From contig CM037795.1 in the NCBI GenBank assembly GCA_021229015.1, forward strand, positions 19,177,166 through 19,241,165: 64,000 nucleotides of DNA. The letters are read 5' to 3'. This DNA comes from Solen grandis. Its lineage: Eukaryota; Mollusca; Bivalvia; Adapedonta; Solenidae. Below are positions 33,412 through 44,000 of the stretch, piece after piece (the first letter of the stretch is position 1; every line of letters begins with the position of its first letter). A program made the position numbers and the translations under genes. The notes under the pieces are model-generated. The model was not told where the DNA came from and ran no database searches. It saw nothing but the letters and a program-made list of their open reading frames with translations.

Positions 33412-34800
33412 AGACATCTCCTCTGAAACCGCTGGACAGAATTTGATAAAACTTGGCATGTATAATCCTTGGGTGGGCCTCTACAAAAATTGCTCAAATA
33501 AGGCAACAAAAGAAAAACTAATTGAAAACTTTGAAAATCATCTCCTCTGAAACCGCTTGACAGAATTTGATAAAACTTGGCATGTATGATCCTTGGTGGC
33601 CTCTACAAAAATTGCTCAAATAAAGTTGATCCATGAAGAACTCTGGTTGCCATGGCAACAATAGAAAAACTAATTGAAAACTTTGAAAATCATCTCCTCT
33701 GAAACCGCTTGACAGAATTTGATAAAACTTGGCATGTATGATCCTTGGATGGGCCTCTACAAAAATTGCTCAAATAAAGTTGATCCATGAAGAACTCTGG
33801 TTGCCATGGCAACATATAGAAAAAATTATTGAAAACTTTGAAAATCATCTCCTCTGAAACCGCTTGACAGAATTTGATAAAACTTGGCATGTATGATCCT
33901 TGGATGGGCCTCTACAAAAATTGCTCAAATAAAGTTGATCCATGAAGAACTCTGGTTGCCATGGCAACAAATAGAAAAAATAATTGAAAACTTTAAAAAT
34001 CATCTCCTCTGAAACCGCTGGACAGAATTTGATAAAACTTGGCATGTATGATCCTTGGGTAGGCCTCTACAAAAATTGCTCAAATACAGTTGATCCATGA
34101 AGAACTCTGGTTGCCATGGCAACAAATAGAAAAAATAATTGAAAACTTTGAAAATCATCTCCTCTGAAACCGCTGGACAGAATTTGATAAAACTTGGCAT
34201 GTATGATCCTTGGGTGGGCCTCTACAAAAATTGCCCAAATAAAGTCGATCCATGAAGAACTCTGGTTGCCATGGCAACAAATAGAAAAAATAATTGAAAA
34301 CTTTGAAAATCATCTCCTCTGAAACCGCTTGACAGAATTTGATAAAACTTGGCATGTATGATCCTTGGGTGGGCCTCTACAAAAATTGCTCAAATAAAGT
34401 TGATCCATGAAGAACTCTGGTTGCCATGGCAACAAATAAAAATAAAAATGAAAACTTTGAAAATCATCTCCTCTGAAACCGCTTGACAGAATTTGATAAA
34501 ACTTGGCATGTATGATCCTTGGGTGGGCCTCTACAAAAATTGCCCAAATAAAGTCGATCCATGAAGAACTCTGGTTGCCATGGCAACAAATAGAAAAAAT
34601 AATTGAAAACTTTGAAAATCATCTCCTCTGAAACCGCTTGACAGAATTTGATAAAACTTGGCATGTATGATCCTTGGGTGGGCCTCTACAAAAATTGCTC
34701 AAATAAAGTTGATCCATGAAGAACTCTGGTTGCCATGGCAACAAATAAAAATAAAAATGAAAACTTTGAAAATCATCTCCTCTGAAACAAATGGTCAGAA
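33412..34800 (+). repeat. 155-bp tandem array with RFX-type palindromes
   Basis: Nine units and a partial tenth, starting at CATCTCCTCTGAAACCGCT: 33413, 33539, 33692, 33847, 34002, 34157, 34311, 34466, 34620 and a diverged 34775. Spacing is 153-155 bp except the first, which has a deletion. Units are about 95 percent alike. Eight units carry GTTGCCATGGCAAC exactly. The repeated minus-strand 66-codon frames in each unit are by-products of the repeat. Confidence 0.95.
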
Positions 34801-35072
34801 TTTATTTTCCTTTGGCACAAATAGTCACCTCATGAATGTCTACCATAATTGCTAAAATAAAGTTGATCCCTTGAAAAATGAGGCCTCTAGGGGGTTGGCT
34901 ATTTTCCTTATATACTCTAAAAAAATTTGAATTATACCAATATGGCTAAAATAATGTTAATTCCTAAAAAAATGAGGTCCCTAGGGGTGGCTTATTCCCT
35001 TATATACTCTATATAGAAAACATCAAAATTCTTCTTCTGTGCAAAGGCCAATATGGGGCCGAAATTTGGCCC

Positions 35073-36430
35073 CATTCCCATCCGTAAAAGTATATATTTT
35101 TCCTCAACCGCATTTTACACACTTCTCCTTCTCAATTTGTTTTGTTTTTAGACGGCGATAAGCCGTCTTATGCTGAAATCGAAATCAGGCCTTGCTAATT
35201 TGCATATTTTCCACAACATTTTTAACTGTACCTCTCCGCGCTTAGTGCGGATCTATGCAATGCGATTCTGCACTAACGAATACGAGTGGAATATGTTACA
35301 CAGGCGTTTAAATCATAACCGTAACCGCTTTTAGTGTGTTACTGTTTGTTAACATGTTTTCTTTTGCCATTATTTTTCACTGGAAGCATCAATTTTAAGC
35401 GTGAAAAAAATATCCGTGACATTTCTTAACCAGAACAGCAACTCATCTTACGTACATGGAGATCTACTCCTGTAAAAAGAAAAAGTAGTGCTCCGTATGT
35501 ATGTAATTGACCTAAAGTAGTCCACAGAATATTTTGCACGATGGCGAGTAAGGTTCCTCCCATGGCATTTCTTAACTTTGAAATAGATAGGCAAACATTC
35601 TAGTATCTTAAATAATCAAATACCTGGTCAATTTCTACATATACAAAACAACAGATAGAATTCGCTAGCACTAGAGAAAGAGAATGACCTACTTAGGTAT
35701 GCAGCTCTTTATGAATGAAAGGTTCATGACCTTTACTCCGGATTATTATGTTACAAATAGCAACAGCGGATGGAGTTTTTGTCGTCATGTGACTGCTTCA
35801 ATAATTTCAGAAACTCTGGGTTTAGAATGTTAATCCCGTCGCCGTCTCTCAGCGCATTGTGCGCTTTGATTTCTCATGTAACTGGTAATCCGCCTGGTAA
35901 TCTAAAGAGAACTAAAAAGAGAGAGGAAAAAACTTGAAATGAGCTTATCTGTTTAACTCTATTTTGCATAAAATTCTGCCAGATTCATGGCGATGTCACG
36001 TACGCAAATTGCCGATTTTGTTACGAAAATATTTTAATGTAGAGATGCATTGTTTTGTGGATAAAAGCTGAAAAGACACACTGTAGGTAATTTGGAGAGT
36101 ACTTTTAGTATTTTGCAAAATAGATTCACAACTTTCTCTGACCATGTAAATAAAATTAATAACCAAAAAAGCTTTGCATTTCTAAATGTCATCAGTTTTC
36201 GCGGATTTACTTTCTCTTTTGACAACTTGTAAATAAAAGGAATCTGAAACGATATTAAAGAATTTTCGAAATATTTTGTTACAGATTGTTATTTAAAAGT
36301 TTAATCATGTTATGTAAAAGTTAAATCAACCATTTTAACGAACTGCTTTCATTTTCTTCAAACTATCACATCGTGTAACTGCAACTGATAATACAATATA
36401 TTATATTATCTTCAATTAATAAATTTCAGA
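35073..36430. other. Block interrupting the composite repeat
   Basis: Sequence between the two halves of the composite element. It holds a small TAGACGGCGATAAGCCGTCTTA hairpin at about 35151 and the reverse copy of the interspersed repeat (35560-35882). Nothing in it is recognisably coding. Confidence 0.45.
35560..35882 (-). repeat. Interspersed repeat, copy 2 of an inverted pair
   Basis: Reverse-complement partner of 31742-32100: TTCTTAACTTTGAAATAG, GAGAATGACCTACTTAGG, GGTTCATGACCTTTACTCCG, CTCTCAGCGCATTGTGCGCT, TTGAT. It lies 3.5 kb away, with the array and composite element between. Confidence 0.7.
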
Positions 36431-36602
36431 ATTTTACTTCCATGAAATTAATGGTCAGGATTGATTTCATGAATGTCTGCCATGATTGCTAAAATGAAGT
36501 TGATCTCTGGTTTGTCATTTGATTTCCTTATAGAAAAAATCATCTTGAATATGCTGATTTACACTGGTGAGCGTTTATGGCCCTTGGGCCTCTTGTCTAG
36601 TG

Positions 36603-37640
36603 TTTATATAAGTATCAACACCCAAGCTGCAGATAAACTTCAGTCTCTGTCTACATTACGTCTATTATATTATAATTATATATCAGGGAATGGCAACCAC
36701 ATCCGAAACAGTTGGGTTGCCCGTGATAACACGCTATTTTCTTTTAATTCCTCGCAGTTAAACTTCCATTGACCGCTCGTGTAGATTGTCTTGCAGAGGG
36801 CCTTGGTCAAAATTGTAGGATGGGTCAAGTACTTTATAGTACAAATCATTGGTCATGATTAGATTAGCTTAATCTTTAAAATAGGATTAAGCAAGGATTT
36901 ATCTTGATAATCAAGTTAAAGTTACTGCAGTGATATGATTTTCAAGGTCACAAGCGTGTGGCATTGTAATATGGTGGTTGTCGAAATATTCCGTTTGACG
37001 TCCTATCATCTGTTGATCAGTCAATGCTGTCTTGATTGTTTGAGGCAAATATACCACGTCCACACTTCAGTATTATACCTCGATATATTTAAATTGAATT
37101 AATGGCAAATATATTACGAATAAGATATGTAATTTAAACATATTTGAATTTTCAGTCTAATGATTGCAGTTTTAAACATGTAATTTCAAATTGAAAATTA
37201 AATCTTATTTATTTTTTTTATTTTCTTTCTTTATTTATTTTAGTGAAACGTGAATAGTCTCGAATCATATTTGATCATACTTAAGGCGATTTTCATTATA
37301 CGCGTTTCGCTAGTTATAATATCTAAATATTTCATTTCTTAACAAATATTGTTAGATATCAAGATAAGACTTATATCAACTTTATCATGCGCTTTTAAAT
37401 ATCTAGTAATGTAGGAAATGTTGAAACATTTCTACCTAATATAAGACTTTGAGTAAGAATGTGGATAGTTTATACCTTGATGTATATTGATTTACTGAAC
37501 ACAAAATGCCTGAATTGTAAATGAAATTATGGACTCGTTCTTTGCCGTGTAGAATCTGGACTACTGTAGTGTATGTGCAAACAGAGGAGACCCTGATCAA
37601 ACAGTTCCACGTTCTGCTTGTCAAGGCGTCAAAACACCGT
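36603..37640. other. Intron sequence of the LamG gene, nothing recognised
   Basis: AT-rich, without splice-bounded frames fitting the LamG protein. The adjacent exons join in phase across it. Confidence 0.6.
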
Positions 37641-37647
37641 ATATTGG

Positions 37648-37890
37648 TTAAACCCTTTCCCTCATATAGACTCATTTTGACGCACTCAATAGGTACCACA
37701 TAAAGCCTGATCTCCAGAAAGCCAAACTCAATCCTTACCAAATTTAATTGTAAAATCCTCATTACCAGACCACTGAGGAGCAGCGAACAGCATAAAACCT
37801 GATCAGCCTGCGAGTTACTCGCAGGCTGATCTGGTTTTATGTTGTTCGCATAGGTCTTTTCATGGTATCATCTATGACGGAAAGGGTTAA
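37648..37890 (+). mobile_element. TTAA-flanked MITE (piggyBac-like), copy 3
   Basis: Same family as 26583 and 29437, with an extra A at the left end (TTAAACCCTTTCCC) and a changed base in the right terminus (GACGGAAAGGGTTAA). It sits about 80 bp upstream of the fourth LamG exon. The 108-codon minus frame running across it is a repeat by-product. Confidence 0.87.
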
Positions 37891-37968
37891 AGGGTTAATG
37901 GACTTTTTTTTCTTTCTTTTTGAGGCAGTGGGCCTCTTTAAATAAATCAAAACATCGTTGATTTTTAG

Positions 37969-38048
37969 GTGACTTGGAGGCTCGACCGGAAGCACTGACA
38001 ATCGGTGCTTGTGGGGCGACTGGTGGTTACCAAGGATATATTGATGAC
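37969..38048 (+). CDS. LamG gene, fourth visible exon
   Basis: Acceptor GTTGATTTTTAG; two bases complete Gly, then DLEARPEALTIGACGATGGY and QGYIDD, donor gtaagt in phase 0. The LTIGA...GG-x-x-G-x-I-D-D signature is the last-strand motif of LamG_3/ConA-like domains, which confirms the family. The MITE copy at 37648-37890 ends 78 bp before it. Confidence 0.88.
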
Positions 38049-40140
38049 GTAAGTAACTGGGAACTTGCAACTGCAATTGTTTTTTTTTTAAACATTTAGA
38101 CTGTTATACATTAATTTTTCGTTGACATAATATTTTGTCGAATTAAGGGAATTTCGTGGGTATCTATTCGTGGAATTATGCTCTGGAAAAGTGAGGTCTA
38201 TAAAAAAATATGTTTTCGTTGGAAATTAAATAACGGATAAAACCCTCCACAAAATCAACGAAAATTTATGATTTCACAATACATATATTTGAATATGGAA
38301 AATCTATTACTTTTAAATATACCGATTGAGGTCAAACTAGTAAAAGAAAAAAAAAGAATAATATTTCAGTCAGTTTTGTTAACTGATTTTTATTCTCCAT
38401 TTCAGTTCAAATTTTATTCCTGCAACCCCTCCCGGTGAAGATGTTACACCAGGCTATAATGTACACGTGTCTATTCATCATTGTATAATAAATTGGATAC
38501 CAATGACCTCACAGGTGTCGTCATATCCGCCAAAAAAGTGTGTGAGAAAAATAAGGACAAATATTTATGCATGGGATTTATAAAGATGACTTCAACTTTA
38601 CAAGATGCTTGGATGTGTATTTGTGTTTGTTAACAAAGTAGACAATTTATCACGTTTCGTCTTCGTTTTGATCAAGTGTTTCAACTTGAATAAATTACAG
38701 TGTTACACTTAAACTGGTAAATTTAATTCTAGGCTAGATGTGTGTGTGCAGATCCTGTAAAACTATATACTATTTATGATTAGTCTATATGTATGATATC
38801 ATACACCATCCGTTAATTTGACAAATTGATCGTATGTACTCGTTGGTGCTCGGATATATTCATAGAAATGGGCAAGGTGTTCCGAATGTAGTCTCAGAAG
38901 TACACGCTATTATGCAGGTCTACACATCTTTTGCGGATTCGTCACGTGAATCCGGTATGGCTAATCAAAAAAAGCATTTATGATGGGTATACGATATACT
39001 TAATCTGTTAAACAAACAAGTAAAAACAAACAAACAAACAAACAAAAACAAAAAAAGAAAAAAAAAAAGAAAAAAGGGAAATACATTTGATATAATGTTG
39101 AGGTTTGAGACTTCACGACAGAGAAAGTTTCATAATGACAACATTACGAGGGCTGACTATCTTCTATTTCCATTGCACAATATCCTTTTGAGTGAAAATA
39201 ATGCAAGACGAAAGGAGATCGAAATGCCTATTAGTATAACATGCATGTGTTTTGTGGCATTGTGCTACCGAAGAATGTTTTATCCCAGTGCAAAGGTATA
39301 AAAAACCCAGATTTTAATGGTGACATTTATATTCAATTCCTAGACACTTTATTGCGGTTGTCGATTATTCATTTAATACGAGTATTTGATAAGATCACGC
39401 AACGTTTAATTTTTCTGTTACACTTTTAAATGCAACCGGATAACAGTAAAGACTACAGTATAAGACTAACCGGTACGCTATTTTTAGAATATTCAAATCA
39501 GACGGAACTACTTTCTGACATCACTACGCCATCATCAGACTATGCAAATTCAAAGGAACTGTATTCTGTCACACTGAACACCACTAACGAAGTGTCATCA
39601 CACGAATATGCAAATCAGCTCTTAATCGAATCATAATGAATATAAACTGATTTTCGTCATAATTTATGGACATAGCATGACACTAGCTCGTTGATATATA
39701 GACAAAATAAGTGCGCGTCACTAAAAAATATTGAATAAAATTGTACGCATAATAGTTGTCAAATAAAATAACATGACTACCGTTTTGTATATTTTTACAT
39801 AAATCACTTATTAATCTAAATAAATAAGTAATTTATACGCTGCCTTTGTTCTGATTTACACCAAGTGATCTAAACGAGGGTACATTCCAGTATTTACATC
39901 TTTGACGAGGGCTATGATTTTATAAATAAATAAGTTTCTTTTCCATGTTAGATAAAGATGTATAACCTTTAAAATCATAACAAGTGATAAAACTCTAAAT
40001 ATTTAGACTTGTCTCAGCCTATAAAGTGTATAGCAGTAAACGGCACGATTGACCTTTGCATACAAGCTGTCTACAAGCTGTCAATTTGTGGTTACCATGT
40101 GATATAATACATGTATATCCATGGTAATTAACAGTCAGTA
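38049..40140. other. Intron sequence, nothing recognised
   Basis: AT-rich. It contains an (AAAC)n/A-rich tract at about 39016-39075 and several chance frames (39095-39636) without domain features. Confidence 0.55.
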
Positions 40141-40145
40141 TATAC

Positions 40146-40312
40146 AGTCAAACCTGTATTAAGCGGTCAGTCAGAGGAACGGGAGAAGTGGTCGCTTAGC
40201 AGAGGTGGTCATTAAATAAGGATTAGACACATATCACGATACAGTAGTTTCGTAACTCAAAACTGACCACTTATTGCAGGTTGACCGCTTAATATCGGTA
40301 TTGCAGGTTTAA
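40146..40312. mobile_element. MITE-like repeat with AAGCGGTCA ends
   Basis: AGTCAAACCTGTATTAAGCGGTCA at the left is answered by TTGACCGCTTAATATCGGTA, TTGCAGGTTTAAC at the right. AAGTGGTCGCTTAGCAGAGG in the interior repeats the theme. A related scrap is at 14664-14735 (AAAACCTTACTTAAAGGG, CCGCTTAACAGAAGTGGCCG). Confidence 0.65.
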
Positions 40313-41049
40313 CGGTTAAATTATATTTCCTTCAGTTGAGAAAAACGCACTTTACAATATACACTGTACTATTAAAGCGTTACGTCACGAAAATTGAAAA
40401 ACTTTTGCTTGGCGCTCGGCATGTAAGTGTATAGTTTCATGATTCATTGGCTCAGAGTCAGGATAGCATGATTTTTTTTTTGGATTTTTTTTTCACATTA
40501 CATTTTGCATATTTTGACAAACAGAACAACACTTCCTGCAGAATGACACGATTCCATGCATAATTAAATGTAAATTATGACAAATTGATATATTTCATAT
40601 ACGTAAAAAGCCATTCTTTAGCTACAATACATAAAGTGGTGTCCCATGATTTTAAGTAAAAAAACAATACATAAATAAAAAAATAATAAAAAATAAAAAT
40701 AAAAATGAAATGAAACAACACAAAAACATATGTCTTAAAACAAAAAAAAATGTAAAGAGTTAAAAAAAGGCAAAATAGAAGGACGGTTATGGTTGACTGT
40801 GCCTGACATATTTTTTTTCTAATATAGTTTTATTACTTCCCATTTTTTAACGTGGGTGTCATGTTTATTGTTAGTTAATGCTATTTGTTCTTCGATTTTA
40901 ATATGTTCCTTAAGATAAATTTTGTATGCTTCAAACGATAATTTATTTATTTTTTTATTTAATTACTAAATTAAAAAATATACAAATAATACTATTATAA
41001 GACCTTTTTTTTTTTTTTTTCAAGAATTCCTATTAACGCTAATAATATG

Positions 41050-41180
41050 AATGGATGTCTGCTGCCCCCAAATTACAGAAATGGGCCGTAAAACCCGAGC
41101 AAACAAACCATGTAAAGGACTTTGGTATGTCGCGGGTTTGAATCGAACCCACGAATTCCAGGTAATGGGCAGGACACTAT
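41050..41180 (-). mobile_element. Degraded tRNA-like SINE head
   Basis: The minus strand carries GGAATTCGTGGGTTCGATTC, with a usable B box, and a short run of A-box-like sequence. The rest is eroded. Confidence 0.4.
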
Positions 41181-41289
41181 TAACATCCGTATATTTAGAT
41201 ATATACCACATAGCGGAAGGCTGAATTCCTTTACAAAGTCTTGTATTTTCTATTCAGTTGTACATTTGATTTCTATAGTAACATTAAAC

Positions 41290-41475
41290 TGCCGTCTTTA
41301 ACCCTCACCATGAATTTTACCCTCACCCTTAACTATCTTAACCCTAATGTTATTTTCCAATTTAACCCTAACTCTAAACTAAATAATAACTCTATACTTA
41401 ACTATTATCCTATCTTATCTAACACCAATCTTAATCCTAACTCCAAAACCCTTACCCAAATCCTTATACCTTATT
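41290..41475. repeat. Degenerate CCCTAA-like tract
   Basis: Some twenty loosely spaced variants of TTAACCCTAA / CTAACTC / TTAATCC occur in 185 bp, C-rich on the plus strand. It resembles an eroded interstitial telomere-like repeat, but no two perfect TTAGGG-type units are adjacent, so simple-sequence drift is equally possible. Confidence 0.5.
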
Positions 41476-41706
41476 GTGATATTATATTACATATTTTCAA
41501 AGTAAACAAAAATGAGGACAAAATGTTAATTCCCTGTCTTTCTGGACAACCTGCCGCAGCATTCGAATTTTGGCAAAAGAAGTTCTTCCATTGCCGTAAG
41601 TTCCGATTTGATTTTTTCCTAAGCAACAGGCAAATAAACAAGCAGACCACGTCGATGGATTACATTGAGAGATCGATCTTCATAATTATAATTCCCGTGC
41701 TTTCAG

Positions 41707-41871
41707 ATATACAAGGACATCCGCACCGAGGACACCTGCCTATGGGAGTGGCAGAGTTCCTACCTAGACACAAAAAACGTTTGTTCCTTTCAATTCCACA
41801 AACTCATGAATGATAATTCCTTCTGGTACATTTCAAACTTTTCAAATGACATGCTCGATTTCCGACAATAA
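41707..41871 (+). CDS. LamG gene, terminal exon
   Basis: Acceptor CCCGTGCTTTCAG, phase 0: IYKDIRTEDTCLWEWQSSYL, DTKNVCSFQFHKLMNDNSFW, YISNFSNDMLDFRQ, stop TAA at 41869-41871. The opening I-Y-K-D-I-R continues the G-Y-I-D-D motif of the preceding exon as expected for the final jelly-roll strand (I-D-D-I-x-x-Y-x-R). The 40 residues after the domain (W-E-W..., two Cys) are not recognised. No transmembrane segment follows, so the product would be secreted if a signal peptide exists upstream. No clear AATAAA is seen just downstream. Confidence 0.78.
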   Translation: MYKDIRTEDTCLWEWQSSYLDTKNVCSFQFHKLMNDNSFWYISNFSNDMLDFRQ

Positions 41872-42055
41872 TTTTTAATGCTAGTTATTACTTGAAAAAT
41901 TAAATTAGGTTGCAACACATTTCACAATTTTGTTTTACGAAACATTTAAACGAATAACTCAGCTAAATTGAAAATGCACTTTACTAGCTAGCAATAACTG
42001 ATTTGAAAAAAAAAATGATCAGGGAAGTTTTGATGAAAAATGGCACAAATTATTA

Positions 42056-42232
42056 AGTTAAACCATCAATGTCCATCAAGTGATCATGGGAAAATGGTAT
42101 AGTTAATGCAAGCCTTTACAGACTTTGATCAAAATATCCTATAACCACAAGTCAAGTGATGCTTGCATCTGCACTGAAGTATTTCTAAGCATTTGAAGGA
42201 CCATGATTATAATTTAATGATGAGTGGGTTAC
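42056..42232. mobile_element. MITE-like repeat (TCATGGTCC ends), copy 2
   Basis: ACCATCAATGTCCATCAAGT, GATCATGGGAAAATGGTATA, TGCAAGCCTTTACAGACTTT, GATGCTTGCATCTGCACTGA, AAGCATTTGAAGGACCATGA and TTTAATGATGAGTGGGTTA occur in the same order as copies at 10.74, 51.71 and 52.45 kb. Confidence 0.8.
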
Positions 42233-42264
42233 AAGTAGTATTCGAGTGCTAAGTAAAGTTGGTG

Positions 42265-42435
42265 GAAATGACCCAGTGGATGACAGATAAGAACCACAGG
42301 AAGATCCTGTCCGGTCTGCAAGCAAGAATGAGGGAAGAGATGGAGAAAGAGCAAAAAATGAGAAGGAGGCGAGTAGGCATCATGTTGTCAAAAATCACTT
42401 ATAGTGAGGAACATTTAAGAGAGTGAGAGCGAGTG
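42265..42435 (+). CDS. Short open frame, coiled-coil-like, unrecognised
   Basis: An ATG opens 56 codons: MTQWMTDKNHRKILSGLQAR, MREEMEKEQKMRRRRVGIML, SKITYSEEHLRE, then TGA. It is GC-richer than its surroundings and very rich in charged residues, with a helix-prone heptad character. No promoter, splice signal or family was recognised. It could be part of an unannotated exon, a gene fragment carried by a repeat, or chance. Confidence 0.25.
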
Positions 42436-42723
42436 GAGAGGTTACAGTTAAATGGCAAGAGAGCAATAGGTTACGATATTTATAGCCTTAGTCCTCAAGA
42501 TTTCGGTTCCAGCCGGAACGTTAATCCTGGAGACTAGCGGTCACCAACTGACCTGGTCACCGGTAAGCTGGTCTGAAGTACATTTCCCAAATTATTCTAT
42601 TTAAGGTAGCTCGACTGCGATGAATATTTTTTTAAAGATTTTATTTATACTGTGAAGGATGATACTCTACAGCAACAGCAGCAAAAACGAGACAACAACC
42701 ACTCCTGCTACCACATCTTCTAT

Positions 42724-42724
<1 letters not shown>

Positions 42725-42765
<41 letters not shown>

Positions 42766-42766
42766 T
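42725..42766. repeat. (CAG)n microsatellite
   Basis: About 14 uninterrupted AGC/CAG triplets. It lies between the LamG and FN3 genes and shows no exon signals, although one frame would code poly-Ala. Confidence 0.9.
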
Positions 42767-43009
42767 GTCGATTTCTTTATTCTAGCATTACATGATGTAT
42801 TTACTTTTGAAAATGTAAAAGAAAAAAGCTGTTTTTCAGCAACACCAAAATTAACGACAAAAAATATTTCCCAAATGCCCTGTTGGTGTAAAAGATATAA
42901 AAATCAAATTTATAAATGTAAAGTATAGTATAAAGTATTGTAACCTTTCCGTGTAAATATTTGTCTCGGTATCTTGGATGAACCTTGCACACAGGAAGAT
43001 CATTTAAAA

Positions 43010-43075
43010 TTTCTGATAACAGCAGGATTCGAACCCAAATCCTTCCGGTCCACGATGATGATCGGTGCCGCTTGA
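43010..43075 (-). mobile_element. tRNA-like fragment
   Basis: The minus strand reads CCGGAAGGATTTGGGTTCGA, ATCCTGCTG, a B box with a short flanking anticodon-arm-like segment. The A-box half is poor. Confidence 0.4.
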
Positions 43076-43232
43076 AAACGGCGGCGTATATCCAGAGTTT
43101 ACGAACATCCGAGATGTAAGAAATGAGAAAAAGGTAGATAATTGAAATAACTTACAAAAAAGAGCGAAAATTACACATAGGTGGACAATGGATACAATCC
43201 ATCACGTGACAGATCCAGGCAGTCGAGTGACT

Positions 43233-43415
43233 GGACTTGACTTGACTATTTGAGTTTACCGTCAGTATTTCAGTCAAATAGCGACGTCCAGCTAATTACA
43301 GGTGGAGGAAGACCCCGAATGCACGGAGGCATCCGGGTAAAACCACCGACCTACCGCAAGCCAGCTGGAAGGCTTCCTCACACGAAAATCCAAATGATCC
43401 TGCCGGGATCGAGTG
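43233..43415 (-). mobile_element. SINE family A, reverse orientation, 5' truncated
   Basis: Reverse-complemented order: B-box remnant CGATCCCGGCAGGATCATTT, CGTGTGAGGAAGCCTTCCAG, GCTTGCGGTAGGTCGGTGGT, GGTCTTCCTCCACCTGTAAT, TGGACGTCGCTATTTGACTG, AAATACTGACGGTAAACTCA, TAGTCAAGTCAAGTC. It has lost CGAAG of the tail core (CTGTCGAAGCGACGG). A degraded family B piece follows at 43420-43580 in the opposite direction. Confidence 0.88.
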
Positions 43416-43599
43416 ATTGGAGCATCTGCCGCAACATACTTATGTCGTAAAAATAATTCTAGATTTTTTTTATCTAGCTTTGCACACAGAAAACACGTAT
43501 ATAGGTTGGCCGTTTCACAAGAAAATGACTGGGTGTAGTGTTATACAACGTGTTATAAGCATGATACTGCAATGACTCTCAACTATATGCAGTTAAATT

Positions 43600-44000
43600 G
43601 CGATTAACCGAAGACGAACGCGGAAAATGAAATGTTCGGAAATAGTGAGGCTCGGAACGACCGAGTTTATTTGAAAGATGTGGTCTGCACCTGGTGTTCG
43701 GAATAACGCTTTTTAGCTGTATGTCCCATACAGACATCTCGGTTTTCAGCACCTCTCGCTCAACTGGAAGTCCAACGCTGGGTCATCCTGGCGATAGTAA
43801 TAGGACCATGAGTGTATCGGCGTTATACATTAGGCACGCTAAAGAACCAAAGGGTCTTTTCTGAAAGAGCTAGGATAGGGAACCCTTGTACACTTATCTC
43901 TGTCAAGTAGGCTGCACCTGTCTATGGATGTTAAGGGAATATGTAACCCTGACAGAAAAAAAAAATCATGAGAATCAAACGTCAGAGGTGCTGGTCCATA
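43600..44000. other. Uncharacterised repeat-like block
   Basis: Phrases such as GGCACGCTAAAGAACC and ACCTGTCTATGGATGTTAAG recall 3' parts of molluscan retroelements from general experience. There is no second copy in the window to confirm this. Confidence 0.35.

Larger units (their letters stand above)
33300..36602 (+). mobile_element. Composite repeat with terminal hairpins, Helitron-like 3' end
   Basis: It begins near a long hairpin (33305-33338: AGCTCACC, GAGCAC, loop, GTGCTC, GGTGAGCT), followed by a (CGTCCGT)n tract and the 155-bp array. It ends GGTGAGCGTTTATGGCCCTT, GGGCCTCTTGTCTAG, where GGCCCTTGGGCC is a hairpin about 7 bases before CTAG, followed by T. A short 3' hairpin just before CTRR with a following T is the Helitron signature, but no RepHel gene is present and the 5' TC end is uncertain. 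Body sequence resumes at about 36435 after a foreign block (35.07-36.43 kb), so the element appears interrupted. Confidence 0.5.

Noticed and set aside
33690..34664. Repeated 66-codon minus-strand frames (MPSFIKFCQAVSEEM type)
   Set aside because: Identical frame in each 155-bp tandem unit, with no promoter or continuity between units; a by-product of the repeat.
42659..42928. Poly-Ala coding frame
   Set aside because: (CAG)n microsatellite with no flanking exon signals.
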